Shown here piece by piece: positions 10,741 to 18,866 of a stretch of 64,000 bases of DNA. Source of the DNA: Butyricicoccus pullicaecorum DSM 23266. Lineage in GTDB: Bacteria > Bacillota > Clostridia > Oscillospirales > Butyricicoccaceae. The stretch spans positions 129,380-193,379 of the forward strand of contig NZ_FUXW01000003.1 of the NCBI RefSeq assembly GCF_900167005.1. The letters run 5' to 3'. The notes under the pieces are model-generated. The model saw nothing but the letters and a program-made list of their open reading frames with translations. It ran no database searches and was not told where the DNA came from. The position numbers were made by a program, and so were the translations under genes. Position 1 is the first letter of the stretch, and the number at the start of each line of letters is the position of its first letter.

Positions 10741-11280
10741 ATGGCCCGCTATGGTTTTATCAAAACAAAAGAGGACGTCAAGTTCCTTATTCTATATTCG
10801 ATGTGTTATCTGCCCGATCCCGCAACTTTCGAGATCATGCTCGACGTATGCACCTGGTGTGATGACGGCTTTACCTGGTTTGACTTCAAAGAGGCATTCG
10901 ACGAGCTGGTTGCGACCGGTCACATCACAGTCGCCGACCCCTGTGCCGACACCACCTACCAGATCAGCGAAAAAGGCCGGGAAGCGCTGGCAGCGTTCGA
11001 AAACCGCCTTCCCTACACCGTCCGCGAGGCCGCACAGCGTTCTGCGCTGCGTGTCGTACGGCAGGCGCACCGCGATGCGGTCATCTCGACCCACAGCGAA
11101 GCCGTGCAGGAAAATGATTATCTGGTGCGCATGGGCATCGACGAGGTATTTGCACTGGAAATGCACGCAGCAAACGCCGAGCAGGCATCTCTGCTGGAAA
11201 AGACTTTCCGCGCACACGCCGAGGAAATCTATCAGACGCTGCTGCACGCCATGACCCGCGACTACGAAACCAAAGAATAA
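10741..11280 (+). CDS. DUF4364 family protein
   Basis: A 179-residue protein of the DUF4364 family, found widely in Clostridia. The N-terminus MARYGFIKTKEDVKFLILYSM begins a segment predicted as a winged helix. DFKEAFDELVATGHI and ISEKGREALAAFENRLP match the recognition-helix and wing pattern, so DNA binding is plausible but not demonstrated. The C-terminal half is a mixed domain of unknown role. The start has AAGGAGG at good spacing. The gene stands alone, divergent from the repair operon and closed by a strong terminator. Confidence 0.8.
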   Translation: MARYGFIKTKEDVKFLILYSMCYLPDPATFEIMLDVCTWCDDGFTWFDFKEAFDELVATGHITVADPCADTTYQISEKGREALAAFENRLPYTVREAAQRSALRVVRQAHRDAVISTHSEAVQENDYLVRMGIDEVFALEMHAANAEQASLLEKTFRAHAEEIYQTLLHAMTRDYETKE

Positions 11281-11285
11281 ACAGA

Positions 11286-11311
11286 AAAGACCACCCTTTC
11301 GGGTGGTCTTT
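11286..11311. terminator. Bidirectional terminator between the DUF4364 and RidA genes
   Basis: An 11-bp stem (AAAGACCACCC with GGGTGGTCTTT) around a TTTC loop is flanked by A and T runs, so it can serve the two convergent genes. Confidence 0.85.
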
Positions 11312-11326
11312 TTATATTGCGCGATT

Positions 11327-11707
11327 TTACTTAACTGCGACGCACTCAACTTCCAGCTTTGCGCCCATCGGCAGCGCTGTAACCTGGAAGCAGGAACGAG
11401 CCGGTGCACCTTCGGGGAAGTACTTGCCGTAAACCTCGTTGAATGCTGCGAAATCAGCCAGGTCAGCCAGGAAGCAGGTGGTCTTGACGATGCGGTCCAT
11501 GCCGACACCGCCCTCAGCCAGAACAGCCTTCAGGTTCTGCATCACCTGCTCAGCCTGCTCCTCAATGGTGGTACCCTCGATCTTGCCGGTCTTGGGGTTC
11601 AGCGGAATCTGACCAGAAGTAAAGATAAACTGCTCGGTCTCGATGGCCTGAGAGTAGGGGCCGATCGCAGCCGGTGCGTGCGCAGACGAAATAACATTCT
11701 TTTTCAT
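11327..11707 (-). CDS. ridA: RidA family reactive-intermediate deaminase
   Basis: A 126-residue Rid (YjgF/YER057c) protein. These trimers hydrolyse reactive enamine/imine intermediates made by PLP enzymes. Family landmarks are APAAIGPYSQAI at the N-terminus, SGQIPLNPKTG, and the C-terminal GAKLEVECVAVK. The conserved substrate-binding arginine is present in PARSCFQV, so it is likely an active RidA rather than a Rid4-7 variant. ATG at 11707 was chosen, with AAAGGAAC upstream, over an upstream in-frame ATG. It follows typA but has its own promoter. Confidence 0.9.
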   Translation of the reverse strand: MKKNVISSAHAPAAIGPYSQAIETEQFIFTSGQIPLNPKTGKIEGTTIEEQAEQVMQNLKAVLAEGGVGMDRIVKTTCFLADLADFAAFNEVYGKYFPEGAPARSCFQVTALPMGAKLEVECVAVK

Positions 11708-11770
11708 AATGAACAAGTTCCTTTCCTGGACCATTTGACTCACAAATGGTCGGATTTATTTGCTCTTATG

Positions 11771-11799
11771 ATGATACCGGAAATGTGCTCATTTTTCAA
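11771..11799 (-). promoter_or_regulatory. Predicted promoter of ridA
   Basis: TTGAAA, a 17-base spacer and TATCAT on the minus strand lie between typA and ridA. Confidence 0.6.
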
Positions 11800-11834
11800 G
11801 CTTAATCTGCGCACAATTTAACCAAAATTTATCC

Positions 11835-13649
11835 TCAGCTATGCAGCTTTTTCATACGCAGCTGATTCGAAAGGATCTTTTTGCGGATGCGGAGGTTGTT
11901 CGGGGTAACTTCGAGCAGCTCGTCCTCGCCCAGGAACTCCAGTGCAGCCTCGATGGACATCTGGCGCGGCGGAATCAGACGCAGTGCGTCATCCGAACCG
12001 GATGCACGGGTGTTGGTCAGCTGCTTCTTCTTGCAGACGTTGACCGAAATGTCCTCGCTCTTGGGAGTGCAGCCGATAACCATGCCCTCGTAAACCGGGG
12101 TGCCGGCGCCGATGAACAGCGTACCACGCTCCTGTGCGTTGTACAGGCCGTAGGTAATTGCCTCACCGGTCTCGAATGCGATCAGGCTACCCATGCTGCG
12201 CTTCTGAATCTCGCCCTTGTACGGCTGGTAGGAGTGGAATACAGAAGACAGAACGCCCTCGCCCTTGGTATCGGTCAGGAACTCGTTGCGGTAGCCAAAC
12301 AGGCCGCGTGCGGGTACCAGGAACTCAACGCGCATGCGGTCACCCTGCGGATTCATGGTAACCAGCTCGCCCTTGCGCGCGCCCATCTTCTCCATGACAG
12401 AACCCAGTGCATCCTGCGGAACGTCTGCAACCATGCGCTCGATCGGCTCGCACTTGACGCCGTCAATCTCCTTCATCAGCGCCTTGGGCGCGCCGACCTG
12501 GAACTCATAGCCTTCGCGGCGCAGGTTCTCGATCAGAATGGACAGGTGCATCTCACCACGGCCGGAGACGCGGAATGCATCGGTGGTCTCGGTCTCGCTG
12601 ACGCGCAGCGAAACGTCCTTCAGCAGCTCACGGAACAGACGCTCACGCAGGTGGCGCGAGGTGACGAACTTACCGTCCTTGCCTGCAAACGGGCTGTCGT
12701 TGACCATAAAGTACATCTCAACGGTCGGCTCGGAAATCTTAACGAAGGGCAGCGCCTCCACGCAGTCCTGTGCACACAGGGTCTCACCGATGGTGATGTT
12801 TTCAATACCAGAGAAGCAAACAATGTCGCCCGCGGTGCAGGTGTCAACCGGCTTACGTGCCAGACCCTCGATGGTGTACAGCGAAACGATACGACCGTTA
12901 TAGGGCTTGACGCGCTCGTGGTAGTCGGTTACGGTAACCGGCTGGTTTACCTTGATGCTGCCGCGCTCGATACGACCGATACCGATACGACCAACGTACT
13001 CGTTGTAGTCGATGGACGATACCAGCATCTGCATCGGGCCTTCGGTGTCTACTTCGGGTGCCGGGATGTGCTCGAGAATCTGGTCAAACAGCGGAACCAG
13101 ATCGGTGCCCGGTACGGTCGGGGACATGGAAGCCGTGCCGTCACGACCCGAGCAGTAAATGATCGGGCTGTCCAGCTGCTCGTCGTTTGCGTCCAGGTTG
13201 AGCAGCAGCTCGAGAACCTCGTCGCCAACCTCGTTGAGGCGTGCGTCCGGACGGTCGATCTTGTTGATGACAATGATGATCTTGTGACCGAACTCGAGTG
13301 CCTTCTGTAGCACGAAACGGGTCTGGGGCATGGGGCCTTCTGCCGCGTCGACCAGCAGAATAACGCCGTCTACCATCTTCAGGATACGCTCGACCTCACC
13401 AGAGAAGTCTGCATGGCCCGGGGTATCGACAATATTGATCTTGGTGTCCTTATAATGTACCGAAGTGTTCTTTGCCAGAATGGTGATGCCGCGCTCGCGC
13501 TCGATGGCGTTGGAGTCCATGACGCGCTCCTCTACGACCTGGTTCTCGCGGAAGGTGCCCGCCTGCTTGAGCATCTGATCGACCAGGGTGGTCTTACCGT
13601 GGTCAACGTGTGCGATGATGGCAATATTTCTTAAATCGTTTCTAACCAT
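11835..13649 (-). CDS. typA: Translational GTPase TypA/BipA
   Basis: A 604-residue ribosome-associated GTPase involved in stress adaptation and 50S assembly. The G motifs are clear: AHVDHGKTT (G1), [10 protein letters not shown] (G3) and NKIDRPDA (G4). EF-G-like domains and the BipA-specific C-terminal domain follow, ending in a basic tail. Its length matches the family. ATG at 13649 is used because AGGAGG lies just upstream; an in-frame ATG at 13673 lacks one. A TATAAT element lies at 13697-13702 on the minus strand, but its -35 is weak. Confidence 0.96.
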   Translation of the reverse strand: MVRNDLRNIAIIAHVDHGKTTLVDQMLKQAGTFRENQVVEERVMDSNAIERERGITILAKNTSVHYKDTKINIVDTPGHADFSGEVERILKMVDGVILLVDAAEGPMPQTRFVLQKALEFGHKIIIVINKIDRPDARLNEVGDEVLELLLNLDANDEQLDSPIIYCSGRDGTASMSPTVPGTDLVPLFDQILEHIPAPEVDTEGPMQMLVSSIDYNEYVGRIGIGRIERGSIKVNQPVTVTDYHERVKPYNGRIVSLYTIEGLARKPVDTCTAGDIVCFSGIENITIGETLCAQDCVEALPFVKISEPTVEMYFMVNDSPFAGKDGKFVTSRHLRERLFRELLKDVSLRVSETETTDAFRVSGRGEMHLSILIENLRREGYEFQVGAPKALMKEIDGVKCEPIERMVADVPQDALGSVMEKMGARKGELVTMNPQGDRMRVEFLVPARGLFGYRNEFLTDTKGEGVLSSVFHSYQPYKGEIQKRSMGSLIAFETGEAITYGLYNAQERGTLFIGAGTPVYEGMVIGCTPKSEDISVNVCKKKQLTNTRASGSDDALRLIPPRQMSIEAALEFLGEDELLEVTPNNLRIRKKILSNQLRMKKLHS

Positions 13650-13780
13650 AATGCCTCCTGAAGATAGGAACAATCAAAAATTTTTCAACAGCTACTATTA
13701 TATCCACTCTGCGGCCAGATTTCCAGCCTTGAAATGGTCAAAATTTGTAAGTATGTGCGACTTTTTTTGGTGGAAAATAG

Positions 13781-13808
13781 AAAGACCACTGATTTCTCAG
13801 TGGTCTTT
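13781..13808 (-). terminator. Terminator after tRNA-Gln copy 1
   Basis: A 12-bp perfect stem (AAAGACCACTGA pairing with TCAGTGGTCTTT, TTTC loop) starts three bases past the tRNA 3' end. On the minus strand it is followed by CTATTTTCC, only moderately T-rich. Confidence 0.75.
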
Positions 13809-13810
13809 AG

Positions 13811-13884
13811 TGGCAGCCGGACAAGGATTCGAACCCAGACAAACAGAGTCAGAGTCTGTCGTGCTACCATTACACAATCCGGCT
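13811..13884 (-). tRNA. tRNA-Gln (anticodon CUG), copy 1
   Basis: A 74-base cloverleaf with encoded CCA. The acceptor stem AGCCGGA pairs with TCCGGCT, the discriminator base is G, the anticodon stem is ACAGA/TCTGT and the loop is CTCTGAC, giving anticodon CTG (codon CAG). The T arm has the normal TTCGAAT loop but a T-T mismatch at positions 50/64. It is identical in every base to the copy at 49410-49483. Confidence 0.95.
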
Positions 13885-13916
13885 GTACAGGTTGTCTGCC
13901 GTAGCTGACGATGATT

Positions 13917-13945
13917 ATTATACCGAGTACAGCCGGAAAAGTCAA
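13917..13945 (-). promoter_or_regulatory. Promoter of tRNA-Gln copy 1
   Basis: TTGACT, 17 bases and TATAAT on the minus strand, about 35 bases before the tRNA. Confidence 0.75.
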
Positions 13946-13988
13946 GCATAAATTTCAAAATCCTGCAAATTTTTTATACCGCTGTTTT

Positions 13989-14657
13989 TCAGGCCTCGTA
14001 CAGGCCGGCGCGGTCACCCACGACCAGCACCTTGAGGGTGTCCTCGCTCAGGTTGAGCACACCGTCACCCTCGCCTTTGAGGTATCCTTTGTCCATCAGT
14101 TTCTTGACGGTCGGCTGTGCCCAATCGGGCATGTCATCATAGTACTTATAGCGCATATCGTCTTCCTCCTCTTGTTCCGTTTGGGTCAGTTTGGCACGAA
14201 ATGCCGTCCACAGTGCCGGGTCATCAACCATCGGCCCCGGACAGTGCTTGCCGGTCACGTCATAATGACGCAGTACACGGTCAACCGGGATGTCGTACTT
14301 GGCCATGAGCGCACGCACGAGCAGCACGGCACGGTCAATGCTCGCCTGACGCACCTTGCCCTGCTTGTCGTTCATGCAGATTTCCACACCCAGCGCGTTG
14401 CTGTTGCGACACTCAGGATGCCGGTAGCTCTTGGCACCACAGTGCCAGGCTACGCAGGCTTCGGGTACGCTCGACCAGGTTTCCTTTTCATCGACGAAAA
14501 AATGCGCGCTCGCGCCCACATTTTCCCGCGCGAAGTAATCAACATTATTCTTGGCCGTATCGCCCCGGTTGGATGTGTAATGTACGACGATATACCGGGT
14601 TGCAGCACGTGTACCGCCGTAATTGACACGATTGCATTGCTTTGTCTGAATGGTCAC
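13989..14657 (-). CDS. N-acetylmuramoyl-L-alanine amidase (phage-type endolysin)
   Basis: A 222-residue peptidoglycan amidase. The N-terminal two thirds is an Amidase_2/PGRP-type zinc domain: YIVVHYTSN supplies the first zinc histidine, SAHFFVDE the structural core, AWHCG a further conserved site, and LRHYDVTGKHCPGP the late zinc histidine and cysteine. The last 50 residues (YKYYDDMPDWAQPTVKKLMDKG) resemble a single SLH/cell-wall-binding-like repeat common on Clostridial phage lysins. The start is GTG at 14657, overlapping the preceding stop as GTGA. It closes a phage-derived cassette. No signal peptide is seen, so export would depend on a holin. Confidence 0.88.
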   Translation of the reverse strand: MTIQTKQCNRVNYGGTRAATRYIVVHYTSNRGDTAKNNVDYFARENVGASAHFFVDEKETWSSVPEACVAWHCGAKSYRHPECRNSNALGVEICMNDKQGKVRQASIDRAVLLVRALMAKYDIPVDRVLRHYDVTGKHCPGPMVDDPALWTAFRAKLTQTEQEEEDDMRYKYYDDMPDWAQPTVKKLMDKGYLKGEGDGVLNLSEDTLKVLVVGDRAGLYEA

Positions 14658-14833
14658 TTATCGTTGTCATCCTTTCTGGTAAAATAATAGGTTACGATCG
14701 CCGTCACGATGGATGCGACATATTCAGACGGCATATCCACATTCCGGCGAATGGCCTGAATGCACACAACCGCAATCAGCGCAAATGTGACAAGCGACTT
14801 CACATCCAGCAGTCTCATCAGTCTCTCTTTCAC
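14654..14833 (-). CDS. Small holin-like membrane protein
   Basis: A 59-residue protein starting at GTG 14833, with AGGAGG seven bases upstream. Residues about 12-28 (SLVTFALIAVVCIQAI) form a membrane helix and about 38-51 (YVASIVTAIVTYYF) a second. A charged tail ends in RKDDNDK. Two helices, a charged tail and a position directly before an amidase gene are what is expected of a phage holin. Its stop overlaps the amidase GTG start and its own start overlaps the upstream stop (both GTGA), so translation is probably coupled through all three genes. No specific holin family was recognised. Confidence 0.7.
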   Translation of the reverse strand: MKERLMRLLDVKSLVTFALIAVVCIQAIRRNVDMPSEYVASIVTAIVTYYFTRKDDNDK

Positions 14834-15069
14834 ATCGTTCCCTCCTTTCGTTCGGCTTTTTGTTCCAGATCGGCAATCCTGTGGTTTGCAACCCGAATCT
14901 GTTCTTCCACCACAGGCATACGCCGTGCAAAATTGTTGTGTTCACGTACTTCACGTTCCAGCTGTTCCAGACGGAAGTTGGTCAGACGCTGGGAGACCAA
15001 AATGCCTCCCAGTGTGCCCACCAGCGTACCGATCAGGCTGAGCAGACTGGTCAGAACGTTCTGTTCCAT
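14830..15069 (-). CDS. Small phage membrane protein with coiled coil (holin/XhlA-like)
   Basis: A 79-residue protein: one N-terminal membrane helix (LTSLLSLIGTLVGTLGGILV, about 6-25) is followed by a charged heptad-like coiled coil (about 30-72). This is the mirror-image layout of XhlA-type haemolysin/holin partners, which carry the helix at the C-terminus; other phages have the same helix-first design. ATG at 15069 shares one base with the upstream stop (TGATG) and has GGGAGAAG upstream; a TTG one codon earlier is possible. It probably helps the adjacent holin-like protein and amidase. Confidence 0.6.
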   Translation of the reverse strand: MEQNVLTSLLSLIGTLVGTLGGILVSQRLTNFRLEQLEREVREHNNFARRMPVVEEQIRVANHRIADLEQKAERKEGTM

Positions 15070-15350
15070 CAAATCATCTTCTCCCGAAAACGGTCGCCAT
15101 CCTGTACGCCGCGATAGAACACATAGTCGCCAGACTCCAGCGCGGCCCAGTTGATATACTCTGCCGTCTCCGCATTGGTCTGCTCAACATCATAAGCTGT
15201 GTTAAAAACCGCGACCATGTCAAGCGGCGGAAAACCCTGATAGATCGGTACCGACTGCGTTTGACCGAACGTGTCCTCCAGCGTGCACGTGCCGACCACG
15301 GTCTGTGCACCGCCTCCACCGCCGCCGGATAAAATCGGATTCAAGATCAT
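15069..15350 (-). CDS. Small phage tail-associated protein, hypothetical
   Basis: A 93-residue protein that opens with [10 protein letters not shown] and a run of glycines, then a region rich in beta-strand formers ([20 protein letters not shown]). No family was recognised. Similar short proteins often sit between a phage tail fibre and the holin. The reading frame is open upstream, but the ATG at 15350 overlaps the fibre stop (ATGA) and has a GGAGGTG site, which decides the start. It may be a fibre tip or attachment accessory; this is inference from position only. Confidence 0.6.
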   Translation of the reverse strand: MILNPILSGGGGGGAQTVVGTCTLEDTFGQTQSVPIYQGFPPLDMVAVFNTAYDVEQTNAETAEYINWAALESGDYVFYRGVQDGDRFREKMI

Positions 15351-16804
15351 AACGTCTGCACCTCCACCTGATAATTGAGATCGCTGGACGGTTTTTCCAG
15401 ATAGGCCGTAAACGTCAGGGTATCCGCTCCCTGTGCGGTTGCCAGTACCCGACAATCGGCTACCGCTGCAATCTGGTCGGCATCCGCCCAATTGGGACAT
15501 GCGGTCAGGATGGTCTTGGACGTATCCGTCGTCGCGCCTGCACAGGCAACCGTCTGGGTGTACGGTGCCTGCTCTCCCGTCCACCCCGATGCGGGAAGGC
15601 TGACCGAAACCAGCGTCGGACGGCTCAGTTTATTTCCTACCGCTGCAAGTGCTGTGTTAAATGCCTGCTCGGTGTCCGAAAAACCGGCCGACTGTGCCGC
15701 CTGATAAGCGCTCACACCGTCTTTTCCGGTCGCCCCCGGGTCTCCCGGGTCGCCTTTATCGCCCTTGGCACCCGGCTCTCCCGGATCACCCTTTTCTCCC
15801 TGCACACCGGGATCACCTTTATCACCTTTGGCGCCCTGTTCACCCGGATCGCCTTTTTCGCCCTGTGGTCCCTGCGGACCGGTCGGACCGGGATCACCCT
15901 GCGGACCTTTGAGCTGTCCGAGATCCTGCCAGGAGGCAAATTCATCCGACCAGTTGTAGATGGTGTTGTTTTCGGCTGTGCCCACCGCATAGGCTTCACC
16001 GGCTGTACCGGTTGGGTGCGCTTGCAGCAAGGTTTCGAGGGTATCGTATCGCGCACGGATAGTGAACGAAGCACCGTCTGCACCATCCTTACCGTTGGTA
16101 CCGTTGATGCCGTCCTTGCCATCCCGACCGTCTGCACCCGGTTCACCCGGATCGCCCTTGTCACCTTTCTCGCCTTTTTCTCCCTTCTCACCCGGCGCAC
16201 CGGCCGCGCCCTGCGGGCCCTGTGCCTGCACGCCGCTGTCCTTGTAAGCACCGGAAACACCATCGAACACCCACCAGGTTCCGTTCTGAATCTTGGGTGG
16301 ATTGACCGTCGCCTGCTGTGCCAACGTTGCAGCCTGCTCGGCCTGTCCCGCAGATGCGGCAGCCTGATCTGCCGATGCACTAGCCTGTGTCGCGGCATTC
16401 TGCGCGGTTGCGGCATGTGCGGTCAGCGTCTGTTCCATCTGCGCGAACTCGTCAGGCTCGAGCGGCTCAAACTCATCCAGCGCATTGATGCTGGGGCCGA
16501 TGTCCAGATAAAAAATATTGCTTCTGCACTCCCGTTCGCCGTCCAGACCGCGTACCTGTGCACGGCACAGTCCACTGACCGCCACATGCGCGCGTGTCAG
16601 TTCGACCGAGAGCACGTCTTCCTGTTTTTCCAGCGCAAGCACATTTGCCTTGCCCTCTTGGTTGCACAGATCCAGCTTATACTGCCAGTTTCCCGGCACA
16701 TCGACCAAAATCTTGAGCGTACGCGACAGATTTTCGCCCTGATAACCGATCCGTGCATCCTGCGGGTTCTGCATTTGCACCTGCCAATTCTTCATTGTGA
16801 TCAT
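15347..16804 (-). CDS. Phage tail fibre/baseplate protein with collagen-like repeats
   Basis: A 485-residue fibre protein. The N-terminal ~110 residues ([20 protein letters not shown] onward) resemble the BppU-type baseplate attachment domain. An alanine/glutamine-rich coiled coil follows (about 125-175), then two blocks of Gly-X-Y triplets (about 200-245 and 305-365, such as [16 protein letters not shown]) split by a globular insert ([15 protein letters not shown]). The C-terminal ~110 residues form a beta-rich tip. Collagen-like segments form trimeric rods in phage fibres. The start at 16804 has GGAGG six bases upstream. It is the promoter-proximal gene of the cassette; no capsid, tape-measure or other tail genes lie nearby. 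Confidence 0.8.
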   Translation of the reverse strand: MITMKNWQVQMQNPQDARIGYQGENLSRTLKILVDVPGNWQYKLDLCNQEGKANVLALEKQEDVLSVELTRAHVAVSGLCRAQVRGLDGERECRSNIFYLDIGPSINALDEFEPLEPDEFAQMEQTLTAHAATAQNAATQASASADQAAASAGQAEQAATLAQQATVNPPKIQNGTWWVFDGVSGAYKDSGVQAQGPQGAAGAPGEKGEKGEKGDKGDPGEPGADGRDGKDGINGTNGKDGADGASFTIRARYDTLETLLQAHPTGTAGEAYAVGTAENNTIYNWSDEFASWQDLGQLKGPQGDPGPTGPQGPQGEKGDPGEQGAKGDKGDPGVQGEKGDPGEPGAKGDKGDPGDPGATGKDGVSAYQAAQSAGFSDTEQAFNTALAAVGNKLSRPTLVSVSLPASGWTGEQAPYTQTVACAGATTDTSKTILTACPNWADADQIAAVADCRVLATAQGADTLTFTAYLEKPSSDLNYQVEVQTL

Positions 16805-16875
16805 TTCATTCCTCCATTTCTAAACGACCGTTTACTCCATGATATGCACATTCCACCGGCCTTTCCACCCGGCGT

Positions 16876-16890
16876 ATGTCATATTGACAT
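16876..16890. promoter_or_regulatory. Inverted repeat, possible operator for the fibre-lysis cassette
   Basis: ATGTCA-TAT-TGACAT is a perfect 6-bp dyad 70-85 bases upstream of the fibre gene start, in the space shared with the divergent XRE gene. No convincing minus-strand promoter was found beside it. A role as binding site is inference. Confidence 0.4.
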
Positions 16891-16918
16891 GTCCATTTCT
16901 TTTTTTTGCCGCTTTTTT

Positions 16919-16977
16919 GTAAAGCACCCTTGACATTTATGTAAAGCAAGCTATACTATAAGTAAAGTAAGCTTTAC
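16919..16977 (+). promoter_or_regulatory. Promoter and GTAAAG repeats upstream of the XRE regulator gene
   Basis: TTGACA (16930-16935) and TATACT (16952-16957) are 16 bases apart. Three GTAAAG units begin at 16919, 16941 and 16962. The last is part of a dyad, GTAAAG-TAAG-CTTTAC (16962-16977), lying just after the -10 element. The layout suggests autoregulation by the XRE protein encoded downstream, by inference. Confidence 0.6.
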
Positions 16978-16999
16978 TTTGAAAGGAGGACTGTCCCCT

Positions 17000-17197
17000 G
17001 TGAAAAACCGCATTCAGGAACTGCGAACGCTGCGGCGCATCACCCAGCAGGAACTGGCCGACGCGGTATCGGTCACCCGACAGACCATTATTTCCCTGGA
17101 AAACGGACGCTACAATGCATCGCTCCTGCTCGCACACAAGATTGCACGATATTTTGATACCGCCATTGAAGATATTTTTTTATTCGAGGAGGAATGA
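17000..17197 (+). CDS. XRE-family helix-turn-helix regulator (small, YozG/Cro type)
   Basis: A 65-residue DNA-binding protein that is almost only an HTH_3 domain: IQELRTLRRITQQELADAV then VTRQTIISLENGRYNASLLL, the standard XRE recognition helix. It ends in a short acidic tail after YFDTAIEDIF. This type is usually paired with a small membrane protein, as here, with only three bases between the genes. The start is GTG at 17000 behind AAAGGAGGA; reading from the earlier TTG would place the ribosome site inside the gene. It may control itself and the divergent phage-derived cassette. Confidence 0.88.
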   Translation: MKNRIQELRTLRRITQQELADAVSVTRQTIISLENGRYNASLLLAHKIARYFDTAIEDIFLFEEE

Positions 17198-17200
17198 TCT

Positions 17201-17653
17201 ATGAAGACTCTGACATACACTGCACGCAAGCGTTTTACCATGTATTTTGGTCTGATCGAAAGTCTTGTCGCCTTATGTATCCTGATCGCCGGCATTATCT
17301 GCCGCAATACTGCAAACATTCTGCAAAATTCCGATACCTTCAGCGCCTTTATCGGCATCTCTGCCGGTATGTTCGGCGCAGGTCTGGCAACCTTCCTGCG
17401 TACCCGCAGCCTGCTACACGATGAAAAACGCCTCAAAGCCAGCGAAGTGTGCGAAATGGACGAGCGCAACCAGTACATTGCCGGACAGTCGGCACGGCTG
17501 GCGTTCTGGACGACCATGGTTCTGACCTACATCACCGCCTTTTTCGCCCTGTTTTTCAGCACCGCCCTGTACTTTTTCCTGTGCTTCCAGATTTTGGTGA
17601 TGCTGGTGATCTATCTGGTCTTCGCTCGAATCATCGGTAGAAAATTTTGCTGA
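17201..17653 (+). CDS. Four-helix integral membrane protein, partner of the XRE regulator
   Basis: A 150-residue protein with four predicted membrane helices: about 14-34 (MYFGLIESLVALCILIAGII), 46-66, 100-120 (FWTTMVLTYITAFFALFF) and 123-145. A polar cytoplasmic loop (RSLLHDEKRLKASEVCEMDERNQ) sits in the middle. The loop motif 'DERN' followed by small residues resembles DUF2178-type membrane proteins, which also follow small XRE genes. The function is unknown. GAGGAGG precedes the ATG, and the gene is co-transcribed with the XRE gene. Confidence 0.72.
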   Translation: MKTLTYTARKRFTMYFGLIESLVALCILIAGIICRNTANILQNSDTFSAFIGISAGMFGAGLATFLRTRSLLHDEKRLKASEVCEMDERNQYIAGQSARLAFWTTMVLTYITAFFALFFSTALYFFLCFQILVMLVIYLVFARIIGRKFC

Positions 17654-17674
17654 GTTGCAAGGAGGTCATATCTG

Positions 17675-18832
17675 ATGTTTGCCGCACTCTCTCTTCTGGC
17701 AGCCGGTCTGCTCGCACTATCCCCAAGCGCTTATCTGCCGCCAGTCACGCAAGCCGCACCCGCTGCCACGGGCACAGTCGAAGCCCTCACCATTCCCTCT
17801 TTCGATGCATATCCACTTCAAGGCCGCCTCTACCTACCATCCGACCAGTCACCGCGTGCTCTGGTCATCTATGTCAACGGCTCCGGCCCCAACACCAACC
17901 AAAATACCCGCCAGCTTTCAGCCGATGCGACATTTTCCTACTTTGATCTGGTTGCAAGCGGCTTCAATGAGGTTGGCGCCGCTTTTCTCAGTTACAGCAC
18001 CCGCGGCGTGACTGCCAGTGACACACCGCCCTTTTATCATACGATTGACCCGCAAGCATACCAGACTTATCTTCCCGAACATTCCGTGCAGGACGTCGCC
18101 GCGATCGTCCGTACGCTGCGCACAGACTCCCGTCTGCATGACTGTCCGATTTATCTGCTCGGCTGGTCGGAAGGTACCATGATCGCCCCCAAGGTTGCTC
18201 AGCTCGTCCCGGTCGATGGTCTGTTGCTGGCCGGATATGTCAACGGCACCATGCAGCAGGTACTCGACTGGCAGCAAACCGGTGGCAGCAGCATGGTAAC
18301 TTACTGCCTGTATTTTGATGCCGACGGTGACGGAAGGGTCTCGCAAGCCGAGTATGAAAACGATCGGTACGGCGTGCGTCCTGCGTTGGGACTGGAGCAG
18401 GTTGCATTCCCAGAACTAGATGCAGACGGAGACGGCCAGCTGACCGCCTCGGACTTTGCCGCCCTGCTCGCACCTTCGCGGCAGGCGCTCTATGATGCCA
18501 TCGCCCGCAGCGACGACGCATGGCTCACAGAAAACTACCCGGTTCGTCTGACAAGTGCCTGGTTCCAGGCCCACGCACACTTTACACCCAATCGAGATAT
18601 GCTGACCGAGTTAGACCTTCCCATCGTCATTTTTCAGGGGCAAGCGGATGCCAACGTTCCCGTACAGGATACACTAGACATACAGGCACAGTTTGTTGCG
18701 TTGGGAAAGGATAATCTGACCGTCCACCTCTATCCCAATGCCGACCATGATCTCAACTTTGCGTCTTACCTTTCGACTGGTGTCTGGCCGCAGGCATGGT
18801 GTGATCTATTTGCCGCAGTTGCGCCAAAATAG
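17675..18832 (+). CDS. Secreted alpha/beta hydrolase with EF-hand calcium-binding insert
   Basis: A 385-residue hydrolase. Residues 1-28 look like a secretion signal ending near TQAAPA, although the n-region lacks a basic residue. The nucleophile elbow GWSEG (Ser at about 165), a late Asp in FQGQADANVP and a His in PNADHDLNF complete a plausible Ser-Asp-His triad. Between core and C-terminus are two EF-hand loops: DADGDGRVSQAE (215-226, canonical with Glu at position 12) and DADGDGQLTASD (249-260, Asp at position 12). Calcium binding in the lid region is therefore likely. The substrate is unknown; the fold suggests an esterase or acyl hydrolase. AAGGAGG precedes the ATG. Confidence 0.8.
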   Translation: MFAALSLLAAGLLALSPSAYLPPVTQAAPAATGTVEALTIPSFDAYPLQGRLYLPSDQSPRALVIYVNGSGPNTNQNTRQLSADATFSYFDLVASGFNEVGAAFLSYSTRGVTASDTPPFYHTIDPQAYQTYLPEHSVQDVAAIVRTLRTDSRLHDCPIYLLGWSEGTMIAPKVAQLVPVDGLLLAGYVNGTMQQVLDWQQTGGSSMVTYCLYFDADGDGRVSQAEYENDRYGVRPALGLEQVAFPELDADGDGQLTASDFAALLAPSRQALYDAIARSDDAWLTENYPVRLTSAWFQAHAHFTPNRDMLTELDLPIVIFQGQADANVPVQDTLDIQAQFVALGKDNLTVHLYPNADHDLNFASYLSTGVWPQAWCDLFAAVAPK

Positions 18833-18838
18833 TATAAA

Positions 18839-18862
18839 AAAACCGCCCTTTCGGGCGGTTTT
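18839..18862. terminator. Bidirectional terminator
   Basis: Stem AAAACCGCCC/GGGCGGTTTT with TTTC loop, flanked by A and T runs, between the convergent hydrolase and oxidoreductase genes. Confidence 0.85.
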
Positions 18863-18866
18863 CTAT

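Noticed and set aside
13685..13945. An 86-codon minus-strand frame across the tRNA-Gln region
   Set aside because: It overlaps the tRNA, its terminator and its promoter, and has no ribosome site.
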